Positions 26,656 to 40,100 of a DNA stretch of 64,000 nt are shown here, piece after piece. Position 1 is the stretch's first letter. The number at the start of each line of letters is the position of its first letter. The translations under genes and the position numbers were made by a program. Under the pieces are notes generated by a model. It did no database searches and was not told the DNA's origin. It was given only the letters and a program-made list of their open reading frames with translations. Location: assembly GCF_001039355.2 (NCBI RefSeq), contig NW_019775092.1, forward strand, positions 238,067-302,066, in the 5' to 3' direction. Origin of the DNA: Lingula anatina (taxonomy: Eukaryota > Brachiopoda > Lingulata > Lingulida > Lingulidae).

Positions 26656-29132
26656 GTAAACTGAGAGTCTAATGTTTCTCTCGTGATTTATACCTTTTCA
26701 TCGGCAGTGTTAAGTGCTTTTAAGCAGTTTAAAGGATGTTTTAAGTCTGGGGTCTTGCCCGGCAAAGACGCACTTAAGAAAAAAGGCGGCTGTTTTTTAG
26801 TCTTTTTAAATTCTTATTTTAGCCACATCCCCTTTTGATGTTTATTGGAACAAATAATTATGGCGGAGAACAAACAAATAAAATACCGCGACCAAATGTC
26901 AAAATATTTGGGACTGCATTGAAACCGAGCACACCTTTTCCGTTTATTTTTTCCCACACACAATTCTAACGCAATACAGGGCTAACGTACCACGGCAGAC
27001 GTCTTTTTTGTAATGGAAAAACAGAGGTATCTTGTGAACAAAGAATTTCTAGAATCATCGAATTTCCATAACTGATTAAATCATTGAAGGGGGTTAAATA
27101 TGTATGAAGTTTCTCTAAGGCCGCGGATTAGTTACTTTGTATAAGCTATCCGTCTTATTAATAATCTCTAGTTCAACAAGAGTGTTTTAGCTATTTGTTG
27201 ATACACACCGAGCTCTCGTTTACACTAGGCCTGTCTCAAGCACAACTTTCTCCTCGGGCAAGGGCCGACGACAAAACGTAAGAAGAACCCTCTTTTCTGG
27301 TCAGTAATTATCAATGATGCCAGGGATTGTGATGCAGAGGTACCGTGTAGAAAGGCCCTCCGTGCTACCAAGAGCGACCCTTGTACACGAATTTTCGTGT
27401 CATTAGTCGGTTTATTTGATCGGAGCGAACTGACAAAAAAGTTCAACATACCACCGAGTCGCTGAACCGCTTGATTAACTTTCAAGTGAATGCGAACACA
27501 AAGCGGAAAATAGAGTAATTTTGGAATATTTACAAACTTTGATTTATGCCGGGTATCGACGGAGAAATGTATTTCTTCTCACAATGCCGAACATGTGGAA
27601 GTTCATGTTACGTGTGGCGAACCACTGTTGTTAACATGTGTAATATCAGCATCAAAACATTATCCTGTGTCGTTTAATACCACCATCCGATTGGGTCACC
27701 TCTTTGTCAAACTCTCGACTTTCCCTTCTAATTCACACTCCTGTAGTTTCATATGGGCGATATGCTTGCGGTTTGTGAGCTTTTGATAAACAGCAAACAT
27801 TTGGGTTTAAGGTGATATTTGTTAACGCGGTCTAACTCTCCCAAGTATCGGTCACACGCCTGAGGGGGGCGTGCCAAAGTCGGAACAAGAAAGCCTCTCA
27901 CCGAGTTGATATCTCAGTTCGCAGGGCCATATCATTAAGTTTATAACAAGATACCGAGGCCAATGGCAACATTATAATGAACTTTAGGCCCTGGGATTTG
28001 TCGAGCGGAGAACAAAGAGGGGTGCATCTTCGCTGGGAGGAGTGTCGTGAGTGACACTGTGAAAGGATTGACTCTGATCCCAAATTACTGTCAACTTAAC
28101 GCGGGTCACGACACGAACTTCGCGTCCACAATGCAGTGACATTTAGTTTGGTTGTCATACAATCTTACGATTGACCTGTCCTTTGTGAGAGCGCACAGAA
28201 CGCTAGGTGTTTCCTTACCTTGTGTCACTGAGAAGGCAGAGTTTGGGAAAGACACCAGACGAAATCACTTGATGTTTGTGCTCAGTATTTTTCATTTCTC
28301 TTAGAGAAAACGCAAAGTCTCAGATCCACTCTCTACCTTTACTGCTGAAGATTCTTAAAATTTCTTAACAAGAATATCCCAAATGTCTGAACAGATATTT
28401 TCTGCATTTGAAGACCTTGCTACGTTTTGGCTGAGTTGTATGGCAGAGTGACGAACGCTCAGACAAACTTTAACAACGCCTAGTGTTGAAATAAAGGGCT
28501 CAGGAAACTGAGATTTTTCACCGACCAACCTTGACAACCCGTCAAGGGATATGTGTTTAGCAGTCAAAATATTCAGGAAATGCTACTTATCGGATGTACG
28601 TTTAGGGTTTTGTGAGCAGTAATTTTTGTGACGAAAGTTTTCTTAAAACGCTATCTTTATGTGATAGTAAGTTCGCAAGCACCCGGGCAAACCACACTAT
28701 AGATCGACCTGCTGTTGTAAAATATTTCTACGTTTCCGTGTTATTACTATTATTATTATATAAATATAGCACAGAGGGTCTTAAACCCGACGAACCCTAC
28801 ACGTTATTTTTTCTCTGTGGAGTTAAATGAAGCGTTGAGTCTACCAGTGTTATGTTGTTTTTAAAACCTGTTAAATAGACCTTGAGTCCAAAGTACTCAG
28901 AAGCATACTTCAGCGTTCATCATAGTCTACAGAAACCCCAGCAATCAACTGAGAGAAGAGCAGCGAGTGTCACTGTAAAACTCTGAAACAGAACACGTTA
29001 AATGTGCACCTCTTGCCTCCGCCGTTAAACGCTTTAAAAGGTTTTAAGTGAGTTGCGGAGAAGCCGTAGCGCGAGGTGGATGTGACAGGGTTAATTGCAG
29101 GAATGTCAACCTTTGTTTTTTCTCAATTTCAG

Positions 29133-29326
29133 GCTGGCGGTAAGAGGGCAGGATCATTCAGAAAGATTTAAACGGAACACAGCACTGATGTGAGTGAAGA
29201 CAGTGGATTAGAAGTCAGGGAGAACAAAATGGCGTGGAGAGAACGCTGTGACTTACACCGCGTCTTACTAGCGGTGGTCTTGTTAGGCCAGATCTTATTA
29301 TCGTCTGCAGTAAATCACATGTGGTG
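29133..29326 (+). other. Wnt5 exon with start codon (5' UTR plus exon 1 CDS)
   Basis: A polypyrimidine tract and AG (29131-29132) precede this exon, and it ends at TGGTG|GTAAGT. ATG lies at 29229. An in-frame TAA at 29169-29171 lies 60 nt upstream, so the protein cannot start earlier in this exon. The UTR part is inferred from the acceptor. Confidence 0.75.
29229..29326 (+). CDS. Wnt5: Wnt5 coding exon 1 (signal peptide)
   Basis: Encodes 32 full codons plus TG of a split Trp codon (TG|G). It contains the whole hydrophobic signal sequence. Donor GTAAGT is a perfect consensus. Confidence 0.92.
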
Positions 29327-32300
29327 GTAAGTGAAATAAATAATAATATTTTTTTCAAAAAAAAAAAAATTGAATCCAGTTTCATAATTATGCAACAGTT
29401 AGTTCTCGATAGGCCCCAACCTCAAATAAATAAATAATCTTGATATTATTATCTGTTACCCCCTCCCCCTCCCCCCAGTATCACTCATTATGGTACCAAC
29501 CCGGGCCAGCTACAGTGACGAAGTCTCAAAGCGTTCTTGTCATGTGCCTTCATTGATCGGCAAGCGTATCAGACAAGCAAGTTTTGTGTCGATATTGCCA
29601 GTAGACAGTACGGGGAATAGAGAGGTCCCTTTGATATCGGAAGATAGATTTCACTCCATCGTGTTGCACACAAGACATTTTCATTAGTCTCGCCCCATGA
29701 AGGTTCGCTATCAATCCCTCTTATGACAAGAGACAGGGATGTAATCCATTCACTAGGCATTACTCTGCAGATCGGCATCGGCGTGATTTCCATGTGAGGA
29801 ATCTAAATTCGATAAACTGTATCTTTTGATTAAACTGCTATCAATGAGAATGGACGTCGCCGCACGTGCTTTCCTGGCACGTTCATAGCTTGACGCCGGT
29901 TGTGTTCATAACGAGAAAAACTTAAACTGAAAATCATGAGACTGATATAAAAAAAACTTGATTAAGTAGGTAATCCCCTTAAGAGCTTAAATCCTGAATA
30001 CCGAAATGTGCGTTAAACAATTTCATGACGTCATTTAGTTGACGCCTGGTCTANGTAGAGAGCTTCCTTTGATATCTGAAGATAGATTTCACTCCATCGT
30101 GTTGCACACAAGACATTTTCATTAGTCTCGCCCCATGAAGGTTCGCTATCAATCCCTCTTATGACAAGAGACAGGGATGTAATCCATTCACTAGGCATTA
30201 CTCTGCAGATCGGCATCGGCGTGATTTCCATGTGAGGAATCTAAATTCGATAAACTGTATCTTTTGATTAAACTGCTATCAATGAGAATGGACGTCGCCG
30301 CACGTGCTTTCCTGGCACGTTCATAGCTTGACGCCGGTTGTGTTCATAACGAGAAAAACTTAAACTGAAAATCATGAGACTGATATAAAAAAAAACTTGA
30401 TTAAGTAGGTAATCCCTTTAAGAGCTTAAATCCTGAATACCGAAATGTGCGTTAAACAATTTCATGACGTCATTTAGTTGACGCCTGGTCTAAGTTAGAC
30501 CGATTATGAACGTGTTCAGAAAACAAGAGTCCTAACCCTAGGTCCACCAAATAGAAATCGTAAGTGAAATGAGAAGACAGCCGTCAAACACACCGTCCCA
30601 ACTGATAACGCCAGCATCGCTTTCGATTGAGAGAAATGTGAATCTTAAAGGAATCACGATCAGAAACAGTGCAATTATAAAGATCTAAGGCGATCTCTGT
30701 TTGTTCTCTTCATTGGCTTAAATAGAAAGTCAACAAACTATAGGGATCTCCCAGCGTGAGGGCCGGCCTCGGCCTCTAGATATTTACCTCCAAAAGAGTC
30801 CTCAAGTGTTGCAGGTATTATAATTACCGTTAGATAAGCTTGTCGATAGGGTGTGGATAAAATGTCAGGTGAGAGTTGTCACTGGTTCGCTTCTCAAACC
30901 TATCCCATATTTCTTACAAAGTTGAAAACATAATCGTTCTGAAAGCAATAAGATCTGTTGTCAATAGCTAAATACACAATACAATAACAAATGTATTTTG
31001 TGGAGAAAAAAAAACAGAACAAAGAGGAGGAATTTCACAGATAATTACACATACCAAGTGCCTATCCGAATATTTACAGATATATTCTCAAGGGTTTATT
31101 TCGTGTCTATAAGAGGGGTAGGTAGCTGAAATGGCCTTTCAAATAAAGAGGCGAAAAAACGCGTTAAAGTACCCTGGCATATGAATAACAACAACTTCAT
31201 TTAGCGGCTCTATATTTCAAAATGAAGAACTCACTCATTTGACGGCAATCCTAACCCCACCCCCACCCATCTCAGCTTCCCTCGTCTGTGGCATCAATCT
31301 AACCACCCCCCCCCACCCCCCTGGTNATATTGCCAGTAGACAGTACGGGGAATAGAGAGGTCCCTTTGATATCGGAAGATAGATTTCACTCCATCGTGTT
31401 GCACACAAGACATTTTCATTAGTCTCGCCCCATGAAGGTTCGCTATCAATCCCTCTTATGACAAGAGACAGGGATGTAATCCATTCACTAGGCATTACTC
31501 TGCAGATCGGCATCGGCGTGATTTCCATGTGAGGAATCTAAATTCGATAAACTGTATCTTTTGATTAAACTGCTATCAATGAGAATGGACGTCGCCGCAC
31601 GTGCTTTCCTGGCACGTTCATAGCTTGACGCCGGTTGTGTTCATAACGAGAAAAACTTAAACTGAAAATCATGAGACTGATATAAAAAAAACTTGATTAA
31701 GTAGGTAATCCCCTTAAGAGCTTAAATCCTGAATACCGAAATGTGCGTTAAACAATTTCATGACGTCATTTAGTTGACGCCTGGTCTAAGTTAGACCGAT
31801 TATGAACGTGTTCAGAAAACAAGAGCCCTAACCCTAGGTCCACCAAATAGTAATCGTAAGTGAAATGAGAAGACAACAGTCAAACACACTGATAACGTCA
31901 GCATCGTTTTCGATTGAGAGAAATGTGAATCTTAAAGGAATCACGATCAGAAACAGTGCAATTATAAAGATCTAAGGCGATCTCTGTTTGTTCTCTTCAG
32001 TGGCTTAAATAGAAAGTCAACAAACTATAGGGATCTCCCAGCGTGAGGGCCAGCCTCGGCCTCTAGATATTTACCTCCAAAAGAGTCCTCAAGTGTTGCA
32101 GGTATTATAATTACCGTTAGATAAGCTTGTCGATAGAGTGTGGATAAAATGTCAGGTGAGAGCTGTCACTGGTTCGCTTCTCAAACCTATCCCATATTTC
32201 TTACAAAGTTGAAAACATAATCGTTCTGAAAGCAATAAGATCTGTTGTCAATAGCTAAATACACAATACAATAACAAATGTATTTTGTGGAGAAAAAAAA

Positions 32301-33659
32301 AACAGAACAAAGAGGAGGAATTTCACAGATAATTACACATACCAAGTGCCTATCCGAATATTTACAGATATATTCTCAAGGGTTTATTTTGTGTCTATAA
32401 GAGGGGTAGGTAGCTGAAATGGCCTTTAAAATAAAGAGGCGAAAAAACGCGTTAAAGTACCTTGGCATATGAATAACAGAAACCTCATTTAACGGCTGTA
32501 TATTTCAAAATGAAGAACTGCACTCATTTGACGGCAACCCTACCCCACCCAACCCATCTCAGCGTCTCTCGTCTATGGCGTCAACCTAACCATCACCCCA
32601 CCAAACTCCCCTGGTATCCCCCCCCCCACCCGCCCTGCCTGAAGCACCGTATCTTCCCTCTCACCCATTCAACCCTGATGTTATTAAATTTCCAATCGGG
32701 CTAATCCCCCGTCTATAACAACAGTCGGTACAATATTGGCAAACTTTAAGTCCTACTACCTCTGTTGACACAATAACGATCACACACACTTGACTTGCTA
32801 TTGGCCGCGTTCCAGGGGCGGGGGAGAGGGGGGGGGCGACAGCTTTGTTCTCTCTCTCTCTCCGCACCTTGAAAATCGCTACACGTGTTTTATTTGTTAA
32901 GATATAATACCAGGTTCCTCGAGCAGAAAATGCGCATGCTTTGATGGCTGAACACACGTACTAAGCCTCTGCAGTCTTATATGAGTAATATTGTCCATTC
33001 CGACTTATAATGTATCCATATTTTATATCTTTCGAACTCCGACTACAGAAACTGACATAACTGAGTCTTGTGATTTTCATCTCATTTATTTCCCTGTTTT
33101 TTGTTAAGTATCAAAGTTTTCTGAATAAAAACGACAAAAGGTAAGCCTTGCTAGAATAAAGTAATTTTGTCCACTGGGAGTTTGTATATTACTTGAATTA
33201 TACACTATATGTATAGACCTTATCATCACACCGAGAGAAAGAGAGAGAGGTCAGTATCCAATAACGTGAAATCCTCGAAGTATTTGAAAAGGGCAAAATT
33301 ACAAACCGCGCTCTCGACCTAAAGGTTCTAATATACAATAAAAGTACCATTCACTCCGTTACATCAGACCATTATAGTTCTTTATTATTGTAATTACAGT
33401 GCTTGATTACGTCGTTCTTTCACTCCTTGTCATGTAAAACTCTCAGGTGTTAAGGTCGATGAATTAAACCCCTCGTAATTATAATATAACGTTTAATACA
33501 ACAATACTTTTACTCACGGTATAGCATTATGTACAGGGAGGCCGGTTATTATAGCTTTAAATGTACGGAATCTGTGTTTCAAAGCTCAAGTTACATAAAC
33601 CCTTTAACATTTACTGGTTGGGTTGCGACATTTTCTCTCTCTCTCTTCTTCTCTCCCTT

Positions 33660-33706
<47 letters not shown>

Positions 33707-36700
33707 AACATACACACACACACACATATAAGGCCATCGTAAATTCGTCTATAAGTGAATTCTTTCCAAGGAATTATCATGTTACGATTATGACATTGTA
33801 CCTCCGAATTGGTTTGTTGATATTTTAAATAGATTACCGTTAAATTCTATTACGTGTACATACACCCCGGTTGACGAAGGTAGTTAAAGAAGTACACTTT
33901 TTTTCTAATTCATTGTAAACTATTCAAAAAGCCAGAAAATCGAGGCGGGGAGTTGACACAATCCAATTATTTGTTCTTGTATATCACTACTTAATACCAC
34001 TCCAGATATTTTAGTTGTCTTGTGTCCATAAAACAATGAAGAGCGCGATTTGGATGGTTGTACATTGTATAAAAAAGAGAAAAACGTGACAGATCCGATG
34101 ATGAGTTTAGTCATATAGACAAGTGGTAATTTAACTTACTTAATTTTGATACATTTGCACTTTTAACTAGCATGTTGCTTTTAATTACAAACCATTTCAC
34201 CCATAACAAAAATTACTACGTGGCGAATAAATATTAGGTCATTTCATGGCCTTTGTCGGCCATTTTGGGAAAAAAGTGGATCAGGTCAGTAGGTGCAGGA
34301 AGAATGTCAATATTTTCTAGAATTATCATTTAAGGCAATCTGGTTCAATTTCTTGCCACTTTGGCAAAAGTGAATAACTGATCACGTTTTAAATTTTTAG
34401 CAGGCGAGTATAGACTGTGTGTGCGGGGATTTGTTTTGTTTAAAATAACAGACAGTGCACTGCAGTTTTTCGTCTGGTGAAGTACCTAATGATGCAAATA
34501 GAAATAGTTGTGAAACACGCCGTGCCACTGCTGATGAGCTTTTAATAGAGTAACATCAACGGCTTAAATTGAATATATATCGATCTTGGCGTCTTTGATC
34601 CTTACATCTGAACGCGGTATGGTAAAATATTCCTGGGTTATTAGATTTGTGTCGTTCCCTCTCGGGTGTTTTTATGATTCTTCATTTCTTCTGCTGTTTT
34701 TATCTTTGACGAAGATTCGATTTGATCTAATTTTCAAATGTTATCTTTAATGAAAAGCAAATAAGTTTCTGCATAGTCGCATCGTTGGCCATGTAAAGGT
34801 CTGTGGATTTTTGGCTAGGTTAAATCGTAATCTATTTTCTTTGGCGTTTCTATCCTTGTGGATATTCTCTTAATTATAAAAATACTGAAATACTGAAATC
34901 AGTACAATGCCAAATTCTATAATGAAGTCATTGAATTTGTTAATTGTCATTCATGTAAAATGAATCTCCACAACAAATTGAGATATAACTTTATTATTAC
35001 AGAGGAAAATAGTTGCTCTGCAATTTCCAGAGCTTGTCATCCCGCATTTTTGGTGCCCCTGAGAAGTGATTGGTCAAAGAAAAAATATTGTATCGATCAA
35101 CTTCTTACATTTCCTTATCTTTATACTTTGATTGAGAATGTCTCAGAATAAGCCATTTTTGTTTCATTTCTTTCTTGTTCTTTTTTTTTCAAAATACAAC
35201 ATTCTAGTTTAATTACAATTTTTCAATTTCTTCTCCGTCCCTTTTTTATATAAAAAAAATCTTAAAACAATTTTGGTAACAGTCTTCTTAGACAAAGACA
35301 CATTCTCCTTTGAATTACCCAATATTGATTCCACCCAGTAATTTCTACATATTTCGTTATCACAATTCTCAACATTACATCAACTTTAATAAACGCCTCA
35401 CACCATTTCTCTCCCAGGAACTTAGGCGTTCTCCGGAACCCTCAGCTGTACATCTTAAGCGCTCAGCCCCTGTGTAGCCAGCTGCCGGGGCTGTCCGTCC
35501 AGCAGACCAAGCTGTGCCAGACCTACCAGGACCATATGCCGGCCATCAGCCGCGGGGCTCGTCTGGGGATCCGGGAGTGTCAGCGACAGTTTATGGAGAG
35601 ACGGTGGAACTGTAGCACGGTGGATGACGCCTCGGTGTTTGGCCCGGTGATCAATATAGGTGAGGTTGCTTTTTGTTTGGTGTTCTAGTATTCTGGGATT
35701 TATTAAAGGGTTTTCTACGGGGGTTTTGCGAGCTGTTGTCACACTCGGTTTGTGACAGCTTGAAGAACGAATATATGTCCACTGTCAGAAATATGTAAAC
35801 AAAGGAAATGATTGTAATATTTAAAGTTCATTAAAACTGTTGTATCAAATATTACCCAAGCTCTTATGTGGAAGGGGGAGAGTGGGCAAAATTCGTTCTT
35901 TAACCGGTCGGAAACCTTGTGTAATAGAGACTTGACAGGACCTTGTATTATGACGAGTATTCGGGGTTTGGATTCATTTTTTTTTTTCGATTATCTGGAA
36001 CTACTGTTATGATGTAAATCACCGATTTTATTGATCGATTTTATTGATCGTATTTTGATTCCTAAATCCACATTTTCATATTGCCAAATGACAGGTTGTT
36101 TGAGTTCAAATACTTCCATCCTTCTCACATCTGTCACATGCGTTCTACGTAAAAATATGAATGCCAAGCCTCTTAGTTATCAAGGTATCCGAAACTATAC
36201 ATATACTGCGGCATTCCGTTGATTTATTTGGGATATTAAGAAATTATGGCTTTGTGATCAAGTTGTTTCTAAAGCACCAGTTGAGAAACTTGCTCCGTGC
36301 GTTCTGCGCTGTACGGAATTTGGGGGGGGGGGGGGGGCTCCGCTATCTTAACCAAAGCCGCACGGAAACTCATCAACTGCCTTCAATCCCTGGCCATCCG
36401 TCAATGTCCCAAACTGTAATATCAAAGAAAAGCGGTGAGTATTCCGCCGATGTTCGCTGCACACCTTTCTCTATAGACACGCCATGTAGCACGGGGAGAG
36501 TTGAATACGAACTAATAGCCAAGGCCCTCATTTCCGCATGCTGATCCAAAAGTCATTACCCGCGTCCAGAAACATCTTTTGAAATGAAACTGCAGCCCCC
36601 TTTAGAGGGGTTTTCTGTCACGTCTAATACGTCTATGTCTTTCATCTCTCCTCGACCAACCCAACGCAGTTTTCATCTTTTTTATCCACTCTCTTAAAGA

Positions 36701-37111
36701 AGGTTGTTTAACACGCGATATTTCCATAGATCAGACGTCCATTGCTCCATTACAGATTCGGGGTCAGTCGACGCTCGTCCCTTTAGGGAAATATTTAGCT
36801 TATTTTGTCTTCATTACTGTCCCGGAATTCTTATAAAGTTTGTTATAATGTTAGAAGATCAACCGCAACTTTGTAGGTAGTCGTAGAGAATTAGCTTGAT
36901 GACCGGAACGCTCTTAAGGAGACGAGGGATGTTGTTTGAATCCGAATTGTGAAACGCCTTAAGTGAGGCATGTCGGTGTGGTCGCCGAGGAAGACATTAG
37001 ACTTTCATTAAGTGACTAACGGGAAATACGAAGAACATGAGCCTGTTGATGCAGTATTTAACGGTTTGGAGGGTTTGTCCTCCCTTCTTCCCTCCCTCTC
37101 TCCAACCATCC

Positions 37112-37154
<43 letters not shown>

Positions 37155-40100
37155 CAACCCCTCCCCCCTCTCTCTCTTTCTCTCTGGGCAAACATTGCTA
37201 GAGATCGCGTATGTTAATCATGTGGAATATTTCTCCATTTAGAACAAAGAATTCCAGTTCGGTTTGTTTTGTTCTCGGGGGTTTCGTCAGTTCACGTGGA
37301 AAACCCATCTTGCCTCTGTCGACATCTGCTTCCCCAGTTTGGCAAAACAACAATGGAAACGGTGCTTACAGAAACCAGAGTAGGACTGGACATCTCTCTC
37401 GTTCGAGTTAAATATTTCAGAAATCGCTCATTTGAAGAGGACAACAACATCAAATGAATGTTTAAATAATCTTTTAAAAACAAAATCTACAAAAACAAAG
37501 GCTGGCCAGACACCTAGTATCATTTCTAGAAGGTACAAATACAAGTAAAGCACACAGTACTTAGGTTGGATTTTACGATAAAGAACCATAATGATTTTTT
37601 TCAGTCGGCACTTTCGTCTTTGTGCTATTTACGACTTGCTTTACATATGTGCAACACGAAAATAGACTCTGTTAAATGAAAGTAAAATGTTATAGGTACC
37701 GAGGATTTAAATGTTGAAAAAGAAGTAAATTCCTTCAGTATGGTCCCGCCAACGCATCGACATGTGCGTTGACTTGGATGCTCAAAAATAAAGAACCGTC
37801 TTTTTCCAATTGTTTTTCTTGTAACAGAAGTCCGTTTGTAAACGGCGTTAACCATTTCTGGGGGTTTTTCTTCTGGTTTTTATTACCACGACGTGATGAA
37901 AGCCTGAGTGTAGTTAGCGGCACTTCTGCGGATACAATGGGAAACCATTCGTTAAGAATATGTTCAAGATATCGATTAAAGAAAGCCGAGATCGTAAACG
38001 TTGATGGATAAAGAATAGTTGTGTTCGCGGTTTTACGAGGTATTTGACTTGATCCCCATATTGACTGAAGAATGTAGCGATTTGAATCAATAGCGGGTGA
38101 GGAATTATTCCTCTGCTGTTTTTGGTTAGGTCAGGTATTTTGTAAACCAATAACTCGCAGATGAATGGTCAGATAAGGATGTTAGTTTAGCCGGGTAATT
38201 TCAATAAATGTTGTAATACTTAATATCGCACATTGCGCAATGATAGGAACCCAAGGGAGGTGTACCCCCAGGGTGAAAGGAGGCCCCTCTCTACCCGTGT
38301 TACTTAATCGGCGTTCCTTGGGTTAGTTAACGAAAAAAATACCCCTAGGTCAATTAGCATATTAAAATCGAGTGTCCAATCTTGTTTCTGTTTTTCCAAA
38401 TGTTTCTCCTACGTTTTCGACACTTCTTTGTCCGAAGTAGTAACGGGCTCGTTTCTGAGTTATCTTTCCCTTCCGGGGGGACACCCGACCCCTTAATTCC
38501 ATAACACTGGGAGGCGAAAAAGAGATCTTTTATAAATCTCAAGGCTCGCTTGAATAGAAGGAACGCATTTGGTAAAGTTAAGTGACTTTTTCCGCCTGAC
38601 CACTACGCTCTCTATTCTCGTCACTTTTAACGGACATGCCCCGAAACATTCACAACATTCATTCAATCAACTTTTAACCAATTTTCAATGGCAAAGTCTT
38701 GAGGCGAACGTTGGACGCTTTCAGAAACGTTATTGAAGCAGACGATAGGATCAACTCTCCATTTGGCGGTCAGAACTTCCGCAGGGCTTCTGCTTTATTT
38801 TCTTGAGATTGACTGATATGTCCATTCATGGCATCAACTCTCTTAAAAACCTCGTTTAATGTGTAAGCAGACTACGGGGTACAGTTTCGAAGTTACCGCA
38901 ATTCATCTTACCAGTATGTGATACTCTCTCTCTCTCTCTCTCATGGAATATCCTACGGTTCGGAAATTTCAGTCGCTTCCCACTCAGTAGAAAAAAAGCT
39001 CTTTTGACGTGAAATGAAACGGACACTATACCTCTGACAAAAGGAGGAAATTGTTGTTCTGCAGTTGTTGTTGTTTTTTCGAGAATAACTTAACCTATAT
39101 GTTATCTGAAATTATTTACCTGGGGTAAAGCCTTCCTACAACATGACTCATGCTGATTTGCCAACAAATATATATTCGTGCGTTCATTTGTCTTTATTCA
39201 AACAGTCACTTGTAATGGTTTGTAGAACTTCATTTTCCAACGTGAAGAAAAGATAATCTCGATTTAAATGATCGCCGCTGGGCCGAAGCAGGAACAGGTG
39301 ACTAGGTGTACTAGGTCTGGTAAAACGATATCACAAAGTGGGTATGATATGTCGAATACGAGCCTTTAACTTTGGCAGGTAAGCTGCGCCGGGTACAAGG
39401 GTTAGATTGATAAACAACTGTGTATGGCCACCTCTGTCTTGTCGTCATTTGTTCGCTTCTGCTGCCTCAATCGGTTAACATACACCTCTAATTTCTCGCT
39501 CAAATCGCGATTGTCTGTGAGTTTTTTTTATATATAAAGCAATGACTTAGAAGCAAAGTGTGTTCTTGAATTCTACCACGGCTTCATGCATTATGGTGTC
39601 ACTATGATTTGATCCGCTGAATGCGCTGTTTGTGTGTGTGTGTGTGTGTGGTGTGTGTTACTCTGCATCCTATTCTTTAAAACGCTTAAATGCATTAACT
39701 AATTAAAATACTAAATAAGATACAGCTTAAGTTCTCTAAAACGACCTCTTGAATACCTTAGTACATCAGGTATTGTGATGTTGTCAAGTCCAAACCTGGA
39801 CTCCGTGACAGCGACATTATTGCCAGGGTACATTAACTGTCTTTTATCACTGTGCAACATGTGTTTTCACAGTAGTGCCGTGTAGCGCATTCCTGGCCAG
39901 CGTTCATCGTGTTAACAGGGTGATTCATCAAGCGCTGGACGCCGTGTCGGATGCCAGGTGTGTTGTTAAGTGGACTCTACAGTAAGGGACAAGTTCACGA
40001 TACTTAACACACGTGTGCGGGGTTGCCAACATTACTGTTTTTTATACTCCTCGATCTTCATCTATTTTCTGATATACGTTATAAAACGGTAATAAAGGTA

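Larger units (their letters stand above)
29327..35417 (+). other. Wnt5 intron 1 (about 6.1 kb)
   Basis: Phase-2 intron, donor GTAAGT, acceptor CTCTCCCAG. About half of it is the single-N duplication block at 29592-32615, so the true intron is probably about 1.7 kb shorter. It also carries a CT/CA compound microsatellite at 33661-33726. No gene seen inside. Confidence 0.85.

Noticed and set aside
29569-31528. Three near-identical short minus-strand frames ([11 protein letters not shown]...)
   Set aside because: They lie in the single-N duplicated block and are copies of one non-coding locus; repetition here is not evidence of selection.
38248-38325. AACCCAAGG ... CCTTGGGTT inverted repeat in intron 2
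   Set aside because: Only 9 bp, no target duplication or recognisable element ends; within chance expectation for a 64-kb window.
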